Shown here piece after piece: positions 6,024 to 13,946 of a stretch of DNA of 28,626 nt (positions are counted from its first letter, which is position 1; each line of letters begins with the position of its first letter). Below the pieces are notes generated by a model. It was not told where the DNA came from, did no database searches, and saw only the letters and a program-made list of their open reading frames with translations. The position numbers and the translations under genes were made by a program. The stretch comes from Clostridia bacterium BRH_c25 (GTDB taxonomy: Bacteria > Bacillota_A > Clostridia > Lutisporales > Lutisporaceae): positions 1 through 28,626 of the forward strand of contig LOES01000230.1 in assembly GCA_001515955.1 (NCBI GenBank), written 5' to 3'.

Positions 6024-7637
6024 ATGAAGCTTACTTTTTGTGGTGCTGCAGGTACTGTCACCGGATCCTGCCATTTACTGGAAATTGAAAATAAAAAAAT
6101 CCTTCTGGATACCGGTATGTTCCAGGGTGGCAGTGAAGCTGATGATATGAATTTTGAACAATTCAGATTTAACCCCTCGGAAATTGATATGCTTATACTT
6201 TCTCATGCACATATTGACCACAGCGGAAGGATACCCCAGCTTGTAAAGTATGGTTTCAAAGGGAGAGTAATTACTTCCGCTCCAACCTTTGAGCTTTGCA
6301 AAATAATGCTTCCTGACAGTGCTTTCATACAGGAATCAGAAGCAGAATGGAAGAGCAGAAAGAGACAGAGAGCAGGGAAGAAAGCTGTAGAGCCTTTGTA
6401 TACTGTAAAGGATGCAGAGGCTGCATTGGAATTATTCCATGCTGTAGAATACAACAAGGTCATAAGTATTGACCCGAATATTTCAATAAGAATGAAGGAT
6501 GCGGGACATATTCTCGGGTCTGCCATTATTGAGTTGTGGATAAGAGAAAAAGGCGAGGAGTTCAAGCTGGTTTTCTCAGGAGATCTCGGAAATAAAGACG
6601 TACCTATTATGAATAACCCAACAGTAATTGAAGAGGCTGATTACGTGATTATGGAATCCACCTATGGCGACAGGCTTCATAAGGATACTGAGAATAAAAC
6701 CCTGGCTTTGCTTGACATTATCACCGATACCGTTGAGAGGAACGGTAATGTGGTTATACCTTCCTTCGCAATTGAAAGGACCCAGGAAATACTTTATGTA
6801 CTCAATATGATTAAGGAATCTGATAATTATAAACTGAAGAATATTCCTGTATATGTAGACAGTCCTTTGGCAATAAATGCTACAAAAATATTTCAAAGCT
6901 TTCTTCCTTATTTTGATGAGGAGGCTCAAAAGCTTATTCAGTCCGGGGACAACCCTTTTGACTTTCCGAACCTTGTATTCACACACACGGCTGACGAGTC
7001 CAAAGCTATTAACTACAACAAAGGAAGCTGCATAATAATATCTGCCAGCGGTATGTGTGAAGCAGGAAGAATCAAGCACCACCTCAAGCATAATCTATGG
7101 CGTGAAGAGTCAAGTGTTGTATTTGTAGGCTATCAGGCAAGGAACACTTTAGGCAGAAGAATCAAAGACGGAGAAAAGCTTGTAAAGATTTTTGGAGAAG
7201 AAATAGGGGTTAAAAGCAAAATATATTCTATTGAAGGATTTTCGGGTCATGCAGACCAGAGAGGGCTTTTGGAATGGATAGGCGCATTTAAGAAAAAGCC
7301 TCAAAAGGTATTTCTGGTTCATGGAGAAGAAGGCGCATTAAGCGAGCTTTCAGGACTAATGGAGACCGAACTGGGAATAGCCAATGAAATAGCGCAGCTT
7401 GGACAGACCGTGGAGCTATCTGCTACATCTCATAGAAAGATAGTTGTTGAAAGGTCCGGCATCCATAAAGAAAGCTTGATTAGCACACTGAGTGCTCTGA
7501 AATCTAATTTCAGTGAGACCTTGGAAAGTATGGAACATCATTTATCTAAGGATGACAATGTAAAGCTTGATGCATTGATGTATATGCTTGAAAAGCTTGA
7601 GGACAATATTGCAGAATTGAAAAAAGAAATAAGCTGA
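6024..7637 (+). CDS. beta-CASP metallo-beta-lactamase fold RNase-like protein
   Basis: This 537-residue protein belongs to the YSH1/CPSF73-like family (COG1236 type), whose members cut or trim RNA with two zinc ions. Visible motifs are HAHIDH (61-66), GHILGS with His162, SGDLGN with Asp187, the beta-CASP block (about 210-380, including SGMCEAGRIKHHLKHNL) and C-terminal GFSGHADQ and VHGEE with late zinc-ligand His residues. A C-terminal helical tail of about 80 residues (SLISTLSALKSNFSETLESMEHH...) goes beyond the core and could mediate protein contacts. GGAGGTG lies before ATG 6024. It is cytoplasmic and not an RNase J orthologue by its start motif. The target RNA is unknown. The next gene starts 66 bases downstream and is probably co-transcribed. 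Confidence 0.9.
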   Translation: MKLTFCGAAGTVTGSCHLLEIENKKILLDTGMFQGGSEADDMNFEQFRFNPSEIDMLILSHAHIDHSGRIPQLVKYGFKGRVITSAPTFELCKIMLPDSAFIQESEAEWKSRKRQRAGKKAVEPLYTVKDAEAALELFHAVEYNKVISIDPNISIRMKDAGHILGSAIIELWIREKGEEFKLVFSGDLGNKDVPIMNNPTVIEEADYVIMESTYGDRLHKDTENKTLALLDIITDTVERNGNVVIPSFAIERTQEILYVLNMIKESDNYKLKNIPVYVDSPLAINATKIFQSFLPYFDEEAQKLIQSGDNPFDFPNLVFTHTADESKAINYNKGSCIIISASGMCEAGRIKHHLKHNLWREESSVVFVGYQARNTLGRRIKDGEKLVKIFGEEIGVKSKIYSIEGFSGHADQRGLLEWIGAFKKKPQKVFLVHGEEGALSELSGLMETELGIANEIAQLGQTVELSATSHRKIVVERSGIHKESLISTLSALKSNFSETLESMEHHLSKDDNVKLDALMYMLEKLEDNIAELKKEIS

Positions 7638-7703
7638 TTTTTTTACATTATGTATAGTATATTATTCTCACGCCCTCACACAATATTCTCAGGAGGGAAT
7701 AAT

Positions 7704-8294
7704 ATGCTTAGTACTTTCAGAAATGAAGAGCTTGTCAAGGTCCAAGGGAAAATCTACCCTGTCGTTGGCGGCAGATTAAGGCTTGCCCATGATGAAAACA
7801 AGAGCTTGTCGATAGAAACCAGTGTAGTACAGTATAGCGAGGATTCAACTGTGATCCAGGCTTCAATCAGAACTGAAAAAGGAACTTTTACCGGTTTGGG
7901 CAATGCATCAGCCAAGAGAGACAGGGTGCTTTCCAATGCAATTCTTGAGTTGGCTGAGACAAGAGCTATTGCAAGAGCCCTTCGCTTTGCGGGCTATGGA
8001 GTTGAATATACCGGATACGAGGAAGTCGGAGAGGGCAAAAATACGGCAGCGGAGGATCCGCTTCTGAAGGATGAAGAACAAAAAAAACCGGAAGGTGCGA
8101 CAAAAGCTCAGATCAACACTATTTTTTCAATAGCAAAGAGTCTTAATATGTCCAATGACGAGCTGAGAGAGCTTATACAGGACAAAACGGGAAAAAGCTT
8201 CAGTAAAGACCTTTCCAAGAGGGATGCAAGCCAGGTAATCAATGTACTTAAGGAAAAGGAAACAACTGATAACCATGGCTCGAAACTAATGTAG
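7704..8294 (+). CDS. Rad52/DdrA-like putative single-strand annealing protein
   Basis: This 196-residue protein starts at ATG 7704 behind AGGAGGGAATA; the in-frame ATG at 7650 lacks a site. The N-terminal domain (about 1-110) has VQGKIYPVVGGRLRLAH followed by a strand-rich section and the helix ETRAIARALRFAGYGVEYTG. This AETRAxxRALR pattern recurs in Rad52-fold proteins such as DdrA and phage annealing proteins. A charged linker leads to a C-terminal module (about 140-190: ATKAQINTIFSIAKSLNMSNDELRELIQ...) like the small helical tail found on many phage recombinases. The assignment rests on motif recall. If correct, it binds or anneals single-stranded DNA in repair. A cellular, non-phage location beside a nuclease-fold gene is notable. 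A long hairpin follows. Confidence 0.6.
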   Translation: MLSTFRNEELVKVQGKIYPVVGGRLRLAHDENKSLSIETSVVQYSEDSTVIQASIRTEKGTFTGLGNASAKRDRVLSNAILELAETRAIARALRFAGYGVEYTGYEEVGEGKNTAAEDPLLKDEEQKKPEGATKAQINTIFSIAKSLNMSNDELRELIQDKTGKSFSKDLSKRDASQVINVLKEKETTDNHGSKLM

Positions 8295-8315
8295 TAAATC
8301 AATATTTACCGGAAA

Positions 8316-8377
8316 ATGCACCGCTTAATGAAATGCATTAATAATTATTGCGTTTCATTAAGTGGTGCATATTTATT
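8316..8377 (+). terminator. long hairpin, probable terminator
   Basis: An 18-bp stem runs from 8316-8333 (ATGCACCGCTTAATGAAA) to 8353-8370 with one G-T wobble. It is followed by ATTTATT. The T-tract is weak but the stem is very stable. Confidence 0.65.
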
Positions 8378-8460
8378 AATTCAAATGATTTTAAACTCTG
8401 CACAGTGATTATATTTGCCATTTAAGAATATCTATTAGTATAGAAAGGCAGGTTATAATC

Positions 8461-9132
8461 ATGGAATTATTATATTCTTTTATTCTGATTTATATTATAA
8501 TTCCAAGTATATATTATAGGCATTTTTCCAGAGCTGTTATTAAAAGAGCTTATTCGGAAGAAAAGGTACTGGCTCTGACTTTTGACGATGGTCCTGATCC
8601 CGAATATACTCCGGAGCTGCTTGATGTGCTGAAAAACAATGATGTTAAATGTACATTCTTTGTATTGGCAAGCAGAGCTTCAAAGTATCCTGACCTGGTA
8701 AAGCGCATGATTACCGAAGGTCATAATGTAGGTTTACACTCCTTCAAGCATATAAGTGAAGTGTTTTTATCTCCGTTTCAAACAAAAAAAAGCTTTTACA
8801 AATCACTTAGAATTTTGAATGATCTTGAAGTAAAAGTAAATCTATTCAGACCCCCATGGGGTATTTTTAACCTCCTGACATGCCGTTATGCAATGCTCTG
8901 CAACTGCAAAATAGTACTTTGGTCCATTCATGCTTTGGATTGGAGCAAATATGTAACTGTAGAATTTATAGAACGAAGGTTGATTAACAATGTTAAACCT
9001 GGCGATATTATATTACTTCATGATGGAGGAGGGGCAAAGGATGCTCCTAAAAGAACCATAGCTGCCTTGAAAATGGCAATACCTGTTCTAAAGGGGAAAG
9101 GCTATAAATTTGTTCTTGCAAAGGATCTATAA
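8461..9132 (+). CDS. polysaccharide deacetylase (NodB domain)
   Basis: This 223-residue enzyme of carbohydrate-esterase family 4 removes acetyl groups from N-acetylated sugars such as peptidoglycan or chitin oligomers. Motif 1 is TFDDGPDPEYT (Asp42, Asp43), motif 2 HSFKH (metal ligands His93, His97), motif 3 RPPWG (130-134), and the late motif LLHDGGG has His187. All catalytic groups are present. The N-terminus (LLYSFILIYIIIPSIYY) is a single membrane anchor, so the active domain probably faces the wall side. A weak AAAGGCAGG precedes ATG 8461. The downstream gene starts 25 bases later and encodes a YkoP-like protein, a known companion of such deacetylases. Confidence 0.9.
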   Translation: MELLYSFILIYIIIPSIYYRHFSRAVIKRAYSEEKVLALTFDDGPDPEYTPELLDVLKNNDVKCTFFVLASRASKYPDLVKRMITEGHNVGLHSFKHISEVFLSPFQTKKSFYKSLRILNDLEVKVNLFRPPWGIFNLLTCRYAMLCNCKIVLWSIHALDWSKYVTVEFIERRLINNVKPGDIILLHDGGGAKDAPKRTIAALKMAIPVLKGKGYKFVLAKDL

Positions 9133-9157
9133 CTGCGTTTAAGATTGGAGGATCCAT

Positions 9158-9694
9158 ATGAAGAATATTATACACTTCATTCTAAGCAAGCTTGATTCCT
9201 TTATTGTAAAAGCTGCCGGCTGGAAGCATATACCCCATAGTGATACTAATTTTATGTATGTAAACTTGTATAAATATAAAGGGCTTGCAATTACACTGAC
9301 AGATGGAACTATAATTGAAAAGGGCGATTGTATAGCAGAATTCCACTTGGATAATAAGAGATTAAAAGGCCTGGATACATCATATACCAGCCTTATCAGA
9401 CTGTTAAAAGGCGAGTTGAAAGCATTGGGAAATTGTATAAGATACGAGCCCTATTCAAAAATAAAAGCTGTATATGGAATAACTGTATTTTATGAAATAG
9501 CAGCCAGACAAGGCTTTACAGTCCTGGATATGAAAAATATTATGAAGAGATATTTGTGGTCCTTGTGGGAGAATATTCTCAGATTATCTTTTCAGAAAAG
9601 AAATAAAAGAGCAAGAAAAAGAATTATAATGTCCAAGGAGTGCTGGATATCCAGAGGGCAGATTCTTTTACATGCACCTGAAGGCAGAGGATAA
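9158..9694 (+). CDS. YkoP-like protein, companion of the deacetylase
   Basis: This 178-residue protein starts behind GGAGGATCCAT. It has no signal peptide or catalytic signature that I recognise. Features are YKGLAITLTDGTIIEKGDCIAEFHLDN, an alternating strand pattern, then LLKGELKALG and a basic C-terminus (FQKRNKRARKR). This resembles the YkoP-like domain found next to, or fused with, polysaccharide deacetylases in Firmicutes. I place it from pattern recall, with moderate certainty. It is probably translated with the deacetylase as a two-gene unit. Biochemical function is unknown. Confidence 0.6.
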   Translation: MKNIIHFILSKLDSFIVKAAGWKHIPHSDTNFMYVNLYKYKGLAITLTDGTIIEKGDCIAEFHLDNKRLKGLDTSYTSLIRLLKGELKALGNCIRYEPYSKIKAVYGITVFYEIAARQGFTVLDMKNIMKRYLWSLWENILRLSFQKRNKRARKRIIMSKECWISRGQILLHAPEGRG

Positions 9695-9757
9695 GCTTCT
9701 ACTCTTCTATGCTTAATTTGTCCATTTATGTTATAATATGAACTGTAAAATATAATT

Positions 9758-9776
9758 ATGGGTATAATATACCCAT
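9758..9776. promoter_or_regulatory. palindrome over the putative miaB promoter
   Basis: A perfect 9-bp inverted repeat, ATGGGTATA / TATACCCAT, surrounds one central base and contains a TATAAT (9763-9768). It lies 28 bases before the miaB start. Other TATAAT-like hexamers are at 9732 and 9751, and no good -35 was found. It could be an operator for the operon. Confidence 0.45.
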
Positions 9777-9803
9777 AACAAATATAGAAATTCGAGGTTT
9801 GAT

Positions 9804-11246
9804 ATGTCGGAAAGAAAAGCACCAGAGAGAATAGATAAAGAAGAGCTTTTGAGACAAAAGCAGATAACCCGGAGAATTAGAGAGAACAATGAGCTTGAAT
9901 ATCAGAAGACAGGCAAGCAGAAGCTTATGCATGTCATAACCTTCGGCTGCCAGCAGAACAACTCCGATTCGGAAAAAATCATGGGCATGCTTGCCGAAAT
10001 GGGCTATACCCATACGGAGAAGAAGAATCAGGCTGATGTCATTATAATAAATACCTGCTGTGTAAGGGAGAATGCCGAGCTTAAGCTTTATGGCAATATA
10101 GGGGCTTTGAAGCAGCTTAAGGCTGACAACCCATCCCTTATCATAGGCGTATGCGGCTGTATGATGCAGCAGGAGCACGCCGTAGAGATGATAAGAAAGA
10201 AGTACCGCCACGTGGACCTGGTATTCGGTACCCACAACATATACAAGCTTCCGGAGCTTCTTGAACGCTCCATGGATGAGAAGTACACCCTCATTGATAT
10301 ACTTAACACTGAAGGTACGATAATAGAGGATATACCCGTACTTAGAGAAGAAAAGTTCAAGGCATGGGTAACCATAATGTACGGCTGCAATAACTTCTGT
10401 TCCTACTGCATAGTACCCCATGTCAGAGGCAGGGAGAGGAGCAGGAAGCCGGAGGATGTAGTCAGGGAGATTGAGGACCTGGCAAGGGACGGCTGCAAGG
10501 AAGTGACGCTGCTGGGGCAAAATGTAAATTCCTACGGCAAGGACCTTGACATTGATGTTGATTTCGCTGACCTGATCAGGCTTGTGAATGAAATAGAGGG
10601 TATTGAGAGAATAAGGTTCATGACCTCCCATCCGAAGGATATATCAGAAAAACTCATCCATGCCATGAGGGACTGCAAGAAGGTATGTGAGCATCTTCAC
10701 CTTCCCTTTCAGGCAGGGAGCAATGAAATTTTACGCAGGATGAATAGAAAGTATACAAAACAGGAATACCTTAATAAGGTAATTAAAGCAAAGCAGGAAA
10801 TACCCGGGGTAGCCCTCAGTACTGATGTAATAGTAGGTTTTCCCGGCGAGACGGATGAAGACTTCGAAGAGACTCTTGATGTCCTGAGACAGGTGGAGTT
10901 CGATCAGGTATTCATGTTCATATATTCAAGGCGAAAGGGCACTCCCGCTGCTGAAATGGAAGATCCGGCCAGCTATGGGGATAAGCACAGGAATTTTGAA
11001 AAGCTTGTAAAGCTGCAAAATGATATATCCAGGAAAACCAATGAGACTTACCTTGGCAGTAATGTTGAAGTGTTGGTGGAGGGCACAAGCAAAAATGATC
11101 CGGAGAAATACACCGGCAGGACCAGAACCGGGAAAGTGGTGAACTTCAGCGGCTCAGACGGGATTATCGGTAAGCTTGTAAATGTAAATATAAATGAGAT
11201 ACATTCATGGTTTCTGAATGGGGAAATGGTTAATGAGGTGAAGTGA
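9804..11246 (+). CDS. miaB: tRNA-2-methylthio-N6-dimethylallyladenosine synthase
   Basis: This 480-residue radical-SAM methylthiotransferase adds the methylthio group to i6A37 of tRNAs reading UNN codons, in the cytoplasm. The N-terminal domain carries auxiliary cluster cysteines Cys49 (TFGCQQN), Cys85 (NTCCVRENA) and Cys119 (GCMMQ). The radical-SAM triad is CNNFCSYC (195, 199, 202). The GETDEDFEETL region and a C-terminal TRAM domain (about 411-476) follow. The usual GCQMN is GCQQN here. GAGGTTTGAT precedes the ATG. It is the first gene of the miaB-mutS-mutL-miaA-hfq run; MiaA, encoded downstream, makes its i6A substrate. The stop is three bases upstream of the favoured mutS ATG. Confidence 0.97.
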   Translation: MSERKAPERIDKEELLRQKQITRRIRENNELEYQKTGKQKLMHVITFGCQQNNSDSEKIMGMLAEMGYTHTEKKNQADVIIINTCCVRENAELKLYGNIGALKQLKADNPSLIIGVCGCMMQQEHAVEMIRKKYRHVDLVFGTHNIYKLPELLERSMDEKYTLIDILNTEGTIIEDIPVLREEKFKAWVTIMYGCNNFCSYCIVPHVRGRERSRKPEDVVREIEDLARDGCKEVTLLGQNVNSYGKDLDIDVDFADLIRLVNEIEGIERIRFMTSHPKDISEKLIHAMRDCKKVCEHLHLPFQAGSNEILRRMNRKYTKQEYLNKVIKAKQEIPGVALSTDVIVGFPGETDEDFEETLDVLRQVEFDQVFMFIYSRRKGTPAAEMEDPASYGDKHRNFEKLVKLQNDISRKTNETYLGSNVEVLVEGTSKNDPEKYTGRTRTGKVVNFSGSDGIIGKLVNVNINEIHSWFLNGEMVNEVK

Positions 11247-11248
11247 TT

Positions 11249-13843
11249 ATGGCACAACTGACGCCTATGATGAAGCAATATTTTGAAATAAAGAACCAGC
11301 ATAAGGACAAAATATTATTTTTCAGACTTGGAGACTTCTATGAGATGTTCTTCGAGGATGCGGTAACTGCATCCAAGGAGCTTGAAATAACCCTTACCGG
11401 AAGGGACTGCGGGCAGGAGGAAAAAGCTCCCATGTGCGGCATACCCTATCATTCCGCAGAGAACTATATTGCTAGGTTAATTGAGAAAAACTACAAGGTG
11501 GCCATATGCGAACAGGTGGAGGACCCTGCTCTTGCCAAAGGGATTGTCCGCAGAGAGGTAGTTAAGATAATCACTCCCGGTACTGTCATAGAGAGCTCAA
11601 TGCTGGATGAGAGAAATAACAACTATCTTCTGAGCCTGTACTCGGATAACAAACAATTGGCATTATCCTATGTGGATCTTTCCACAGGGGAGTTTTACTG
11701 TACCTATTCCGATAATGCGGATATTGGCAATATACGAAATGAAATAAACAGGATCAATCCTTCTGAAATAATATCAAACACAGAGCTGGCGGATATAAAG
11801 GCGGCATATTCTGCTTTCAATCTATTGGACAAGAAGTATTACGATCGCGAGGACTGTGCAAGAAGACTCAAGAGGCAATTCGACGTATCAAGCCTTGAAG
11901 GGCTGGGTATAGACAGTGAGAGCTTATTGCGAAGTACAGGTGCAGTGCTTTTGTATCTGGATGATATACAAAAAGTCAGCCTGGATAATATAAACTACAT
12001 AAAAAGCTACAGCATAAGCAATTTCATGGTTCTGGACCAGAGCACCAGAAGGAATCTGGAGCTCTCAGAGACAATAAGAGGCAAATCAAAAAAGGGTGCA
12101 CTGCTCTCGGTTATAGACAGGACCTCCACTGCAATGGGTGGGAGAAAGCTCAAGGGCTGGCTTGAAAAACCGCTTCTCAGCACTACTGAAATAAACGGCA
12201 GGCTGGATGCTGTAGATGAGCTTTATAATGATTTTCTCAAAAGAGAAGAGATAAAGGAATATCTGAAAAGCATGTATGATATCGAAAGGCTTGCAACAAG
12301 GATTGCTTTGGGCAGTGCCAATGCAAAGGACCTTATCGCTTTCAGGAACTCAGTGAGGAATCTCCCTTACATCAAGAGCATGCTTTCTGATTGTACAAGC
12401 AGTCTGTTGAAGAACATTTATGATAATCTGGATATTTTGGAGGATTTGTACCGGATAGTGGACAAATCGATAAACGAAGACCCGCCCTTCCTGCTTAGAG
12501 AGGGTAATCTGATAAAGGATGGCTATCTTCCGGAACTGGACGAAATACGTGGTGCATCAGTCAATGGGAAGCAGTGGATCGCAGAGCTGGAACAGCAGGA
12601 AAAGGAAAAGACAGGCATCAAATCCCTTAAGATAGGCTTCAATAAAGTATTCGGCTACTATATAGATATAACAAAATCCAACTTATCCTCTGTGCCGGAA
12701 TACTTCATTAGAAAGCAGACTCTTTCCAACTCGGAAAGATATATAACCCCTGAGCTTAAGAAGCTTGAGGATATGGTGCTGGGTGCGGAAGAGAAGCTTA
12801 TAGAGCTGGAATACCAGACCTTCATCGGAATCAGGAATGAAATAGCAGGACACATTAAGAGAATACAGCAGACAGCCTCATTCCTATCCGACCTGGACTG
12901 CATCTGCTCCCTGGCTGAAGTGTCACAGAAATATAATTATGTAAGGCCAATAGTCAATAATGATGATAGATTGATAATTGAAAATGGCAGGCATCCGGTG
13001 GTTGAAGTACAGAATAACGAACTTAAGTTCGTGCCGAATGATACACTTCTGGATAATGAAGATGACAGAATGCTCATCATCACAGGACCGAATATGGCAG
13101 GTAAATCCACCTATATGAGACAGGTGGCACTCATAACGCTGATGGCACAGATTGGATGCTTTGTTCCTGCATCGAAGGCATCCATTGGGATAGTCGACAG
13201 GATATTTACCAGGGTAGGTGCCTCGGATGACCTGGCATCGGGACAGAGTACCTTCATGGTTGAAATGAGCGAGCTGGCCAATATAATGAATAATGCAACA
13301 AGCAGGAGCCTTGTAATACTTGATGAAATAGGAAGAGGAACCAGCACCTTCGACGGACTGAGCATAGCCTGGTCGGTAGTGGAGTTCATAGCTGACAAGG
13401 GAAGACTCGGGGCAAAGACCCTCTTTGCTACACACTATCACGAGCTTACTGAGCTTGAGGATAAAATTGAGGGTGTGAAAAACTACTGTGTTATGGTGGA
13501 GGAAAAGGGAAAGGACATAGTATTTCTGAGAAAAATAGCACGGGGTGGTGCCAATGGCAGCTACGGTATACATGTGGCAAGGCTTGCAGGCATACCGGAG
13601 CCTGTTCTTGAAAGGTCTACGGAGATACTGTCCATACTCGAAAAATCCGAGAAGAACAACCAGACGGATATATATGTAAGACACAGGAGAAAGAAGCCTG
13701 TTATCAACGACTTTGAGCCTAACCTTTTTAATTATGCAAGCTTCTCCCTGGCTGACGAGCTGAAGCTGCTGGATGTGGCCAATATGACGCCTGTACAGGC
13801 TCTTAACAAGCTTATGGAGCTGCAGGATAAAGTAAAGGATTAG
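11249..13843 (+). CDS. mutS: DNA mismatch repair ATPase MutS
   Basis: This 864-residue protein recognises mismatches and loops. The N-terminal mismatch-binding domain has GDFYEMFFEDA, with the Phe-x-Glu wedge. Connector, core and clamp domains follow. The C-terminal ATPase has Walker A GPNMAGKST (from Gly613), signature STFMVEMSE, Walker B LVILDEIGRGTSTFDG and switch His in ATHYHEL. Length is typical for MutS1. ATG 11249 fits GAGGTG (11234-11239) better than GTG 11243. The gene is translationally close to miaB. A perfect 14-bp hairpin begins on its stop codon. Confidence 0.98.
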   Translation: MAQLTPMMKQYFEIKNQHKDKILFFRLGDFYEMFFEDAVTASKELEITLTGRDCGQEEKAPMCGIPYHSAENYIARLIEKNYKVAICEQVEDPALAKGIVRREVVKIITPGTVIESSMLDERNNNYLLSLYSDNKQLALSYVDLSTGEFYCTYSDNADIGNIRNEINRINPSEIISNTELADIKAAYSAFNLLDKKYYDREDCARRLKRQFDVSSLEGLGIDSESLLRSTGAVLLYLDDIQKVSLDNINYIKSYSISNFMVLDQSTRRNLELSETIRGKSKKGALLSVIDRTSTAMGGRKLKGWLEKPLLSTTEINGRLDAVDELYNDFLKREEIKEYLKSMYDIERLATRIALGSANAKDLIAFRNSVRNLPYIKSMLSDCTSSLLKNIYDNLDILEDLYRIVDKSINEDPPFLLREGNLIKDGYLPELDEIRGASVNGKQWIAELEQQEKEKTGIKSLKIGFNKVFGYYIDITKSNLSSVPEYFIRKQTLSNSERYITPELKKLEDMVLGAEEKLIELEYQTFIGIRNEIAGHIKRIQQTASFLSDLDCICSLAEVSQKYNYVRPIVNNDDRLIIENGRHPVVEVQNNELKFVPNDTLLDNEDDRMLIITGPNMAGKSTYMRQVALITLMAQIGCFVPASKASIGIVDRIFTRVGASDDLASGQSTFMVEMSELANIMNNATSRSLVILDEIGRGTSTFDGLSIAWSVVEFIADKGRLGAKTLFATHYHELTELEDKIEGVKNYCVMVEEKGKDIVFLRKIARGGANGSYGIHVARLAGIPEPVLERSTEILSILEKSEKNNQTDIYVRHRRKKPVINDFEPNLFNYASFSLADELKLLDVANMTPVQALNKLMELQDKVKD

Positions 13844-13877
13844 TGATTATTAACACAACAACAGTGTTAATAATCAC
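13843..13877. repeat. perfect hairpin at the mutS stop
   Basis: GTGATTATTAACAC (13843-13856) pairs with GTGTTAATAATCAC (13864-13877) around CAACAACA-like loop bases. No T-tract follows on the plus strand, so it is not a standard terminator. It may instead stabilise mRNA or bind protein. Confidence 0.6.
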
Positions 13878-13888
13878 AACCAAAATTC

Positions 13889-13931
13889 AGTGCCTCGCAT
13901 GCATAAGAAGTGATATACTTTACGAGGCACT
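13889..13931 (+). promoter_or_regulatory. leader hairpin beside the mutL ribosome-binding site
   Basis: AGTGCCTCG (13889-13897) is perfectly complementary to CGAGGCACT (13923-13931). The right arm ends two bases before AGAGGAGAAG (13934-13943), the mutL ribosome-binding site. The structure could affect mutL translation. Confidence 0.5.
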
Positions 13932-13946
13932 ATAGAGGAGAAGAAT

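Noticed and set aside
6576..7091. Minus-strand ORF of 171 codons opposite the beta-CASP gene
   Set aside because: It is a shadow of conserved coding sequence with no start signal.
9756..10631. Minus-strand ORF of 291 codons opposite miaB
   Set aside because: It lies fully across the miaB start and radical-SAM gene with no ribosome-binding site or recognisable domain; a codon-bias shadow.
12923..13684. Minus-strand ORF of 253 codons opposite mutS
   Set aside because: It overlaps the highly conserved MutS ATPase; its translation is rich in Tyr, Cys and His, as expected from antisense reading.
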